Source: Rhodobacterales bacterium UBA3077
GTDB taxonomy: Bacteria > Pseudomonadota > Alphaproteobacteria > Rhodobacterales > Rhodobacteraceae
Assembly (NCBI GenBank): GCA_002366685.1
Contig: DFBP01000185.1
Span: 917-8,106 of the forward strand
Reading direction: 5' to 3'
DNA: 7,190 nt
In this document: positions 6,388 to 7,190 of the stretch, piece by piece
Position numbering within the stretch: the stretch's first letter is position 1
How the letters are laid out: each line of letters begins with the position of its first letter
The notes under the pieces: generated by a model
The model's input: only the letters and a program-made list of their open reading frames with translations
Database searches by the model: none
What the model was told of the DNA's origin: nothing
Program-made: the position numbers and the translations under genes

Positions 6388-7190
6388 ATGAACAACGATG
6401 ACGATCCGTTTGCCGAGCCAAATGATACGGAAAAAACCATTGTAAACCTGCGCCCCGGAGGCCGTGCACCGGCCCCCCAGCAGCCCGCACCGCAACCAGG
6501 ATACGCGCCGCCGCCGCAACAGCAAGGGTTTGGCCAGCAGCCGCCCCAACAGCAAGGATTCGGGCAGCAACAACAATTTGGCCAGCCTCAGCAGGGATTT
6601 GGCCAGCCACAGCCGCCGCAGATGGCCCAGCAGCCACAAATGCCACCGCAGCAGCCGAGAGCCCAACAGGATGATAGCTTTGCCCTGACCGGCATGAATA
6701 CCCTCAACGCGGCCGCCTCCCAGATTTTTGCCCTGATCGGGCGCATTCGCAACCGCGCGCAACACAATGACCCGGCCGCCCTGCGCAATAGTGTTGTCAA
6801 AGAAATTCAAGCCTTTGAGCAGCGCTGTTTGCACGCTGGTATCCCTGCGCAAACGGTGAACATTGCGCGCTATCTGCTATGCGCAACCGTAGATGATGTG
6901 GTGCTCAACACCCCGTGGGGCGGGCGCTCGGTCTGGACAACCCAATCCATGGTGGGCACCTTTCACAAGGAAACCCACGGTGGCGACCGCTTCTTTGATT
7001 TGCTGGCACGGATGGAGCAGGAACCGGGCACCAACCTTGAAATGCTCGAGTTTATTTACGTCTGCCTGAGCCTTGGCTTTGAAGGCCGGTTGCGTGTTGA
7101 AAATCAGGGTTCTGACAAACACCTTCGAATTCGCGAAGGGCTGGCACGGCTGATCCGCGCGCAGCGCGGTGACCAGGAGCACGGGCTTTC
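6388..7190 (+). CDS. tssL: T6SS membrane-complex protein TssL (DotU/IcmH), 3' end outside window
   Basis: TssL is an inner-membrane protein whose cytoplasmic domain contacts TssK and which, with TssM, anchors the system. The frame is open from ATG 6388 to the window edge: 267 codons plus two bases. The first 26 residues contain DPFAEPNDTEKTIV and RPGGR, a common TssL opening. Residues about 27-94 form a Gln/Pro-rich linker with Gly-Phe-Gly-Gln repeats. The DotU domain starts near residue 97 with FALTGMNTLNAAASQIFALI and includes EIQAFEQRC, ARYLLCATVDDVVLNTPWG, HKETHGGDRFFDLLARM and EFIYVCLSLGFEGRLRV. The window ends after REGLARLIRAQRG, the region that in the family comes just before the transmembrane helix, so that helix and any peptidoglycan-binding extension cannot be seen. 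Thr14 and Thr17 are candidate phosphosites for TagH binding. Confidence 0.96.
   Translation, partial: MNNDDDPFAEPNDTEKTIVNLRPGGRAPAPQQPAPQPGYAPPPQQQGFGQQPPQQQGFGQQQQFGQPQQGFGQPQPPQMAQQPQMPPQQPRAQQDDSFALTGMNTLNAAASQIFALIGRIRNRAQHNDPAALRNSVVKEIQAFEQRCLHAGIPAQTVNIARYLLCATVDDVVLNTPWGGRSVWTTQSMVGTFHKETHGGDRFFDLLARMEQEPGTNLEMLEFIYVCLSLGFEGRLRVENQGSDKHLRIREGLARLIRAQRGDQEHGL
6499..6606 (+). repeat. Gly-Phe-Gly-Gln/Gln-rich repeats in the TssL N-terminal linker
   Basis: Residues 38-73 of TssL contain GFGQ at 47-50, 57-60 and 70-73 and a shortened FGQ at 64-66, separated by runs of Gln and Pro. The DNA copies are not identical (GGGTTTGGCCAG, GGATTCGGGCAG, GGATTTGGCCAG), so the repeat is conserved at the protein level. 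It should be a flexible tether between the N-terminal peptide and the DotU domain. Confidence 0.75.

Noticed and set aside
5770..6852. Long open frame on the minus strand (360 codons) across the tssK/tssL junction
   Set aside because: It lies antisense to two clearly recognisable T6SS genes, its product is Leu/Arg/Gly-rich without domain features, and it is explained by the codon bias of the genes on the plus strand.

Overview
The window is a dense, single-strand (+) stretch of a type VI secretion system (T6SS) gene cluster. There are six complete genes, plus one gene cut at each end. Spacing is tight throughout (-1 to +47 bp), so the genes probably form one operon. I see no promoter, terminator, tRNA, insertion sequence or CRISPR array. 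The organism looks like a Gram-negative proteobacterium. Moderate-to-high GC in most genes, tagH running directly into tssK with no tssJ lipoprotein gene between them, and a TssL starting DDDPFAEPNDTEKTIV all fit an alphaproteobacterium. That placement is inference and no species can be named.

Layout: 1-165 is the 3' end of an unidentified gene with an extremely Asp-rich tail. At 165-452 is a 95-aa, relatively AT-rich unknown gene overlapping it by one base (TAATG). At 489-2606 is vgrG (tssI), the spike protein, with no C-terminal effector domain. At 2619-3227 is a 202-aa conserved-looking cytoplasmic protein of unknown function (possibly the family Pfam calls DUF6931) between vgrG and the PAAR gene. 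At 3275-3568 is a minimal PAAR spike-tip protein. At 3578-4996 is tagH (fha/impI), an N-terminal FHA phosphothreonine-binding domain joined by a long Ala/Pro/acidic linker to the T6SS-specific C-terminal domain. At 5035-6375 is tssK (GTG start), the baseplate adaptor. At 6388-7190, running off the end, is the start of tssL (dotU/icmH) with a Gln/Pro/Gly-Phe-rich N-terminal linker.

How they work together: VgrG plus PAAR form the spike that caps the Hcp tube. TssK links the cytoplasmic baseplate to the membrane complex, of which TssL is a part. TagH is a phosphothreonine reader that in other systems controls assembly. The two unknown genes flank vgrG, where adaptor, chaperone, effector or immunity genes are often found. 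The best leads are the protein between VgrG and PAAR, the small AT-rich gene before vgrG, and the possible FHA-TssL phospho-switch (Thr14/Thr17 of TssL). Most of the window is a recognisable T6SS core; nothing here is proof of a new system.
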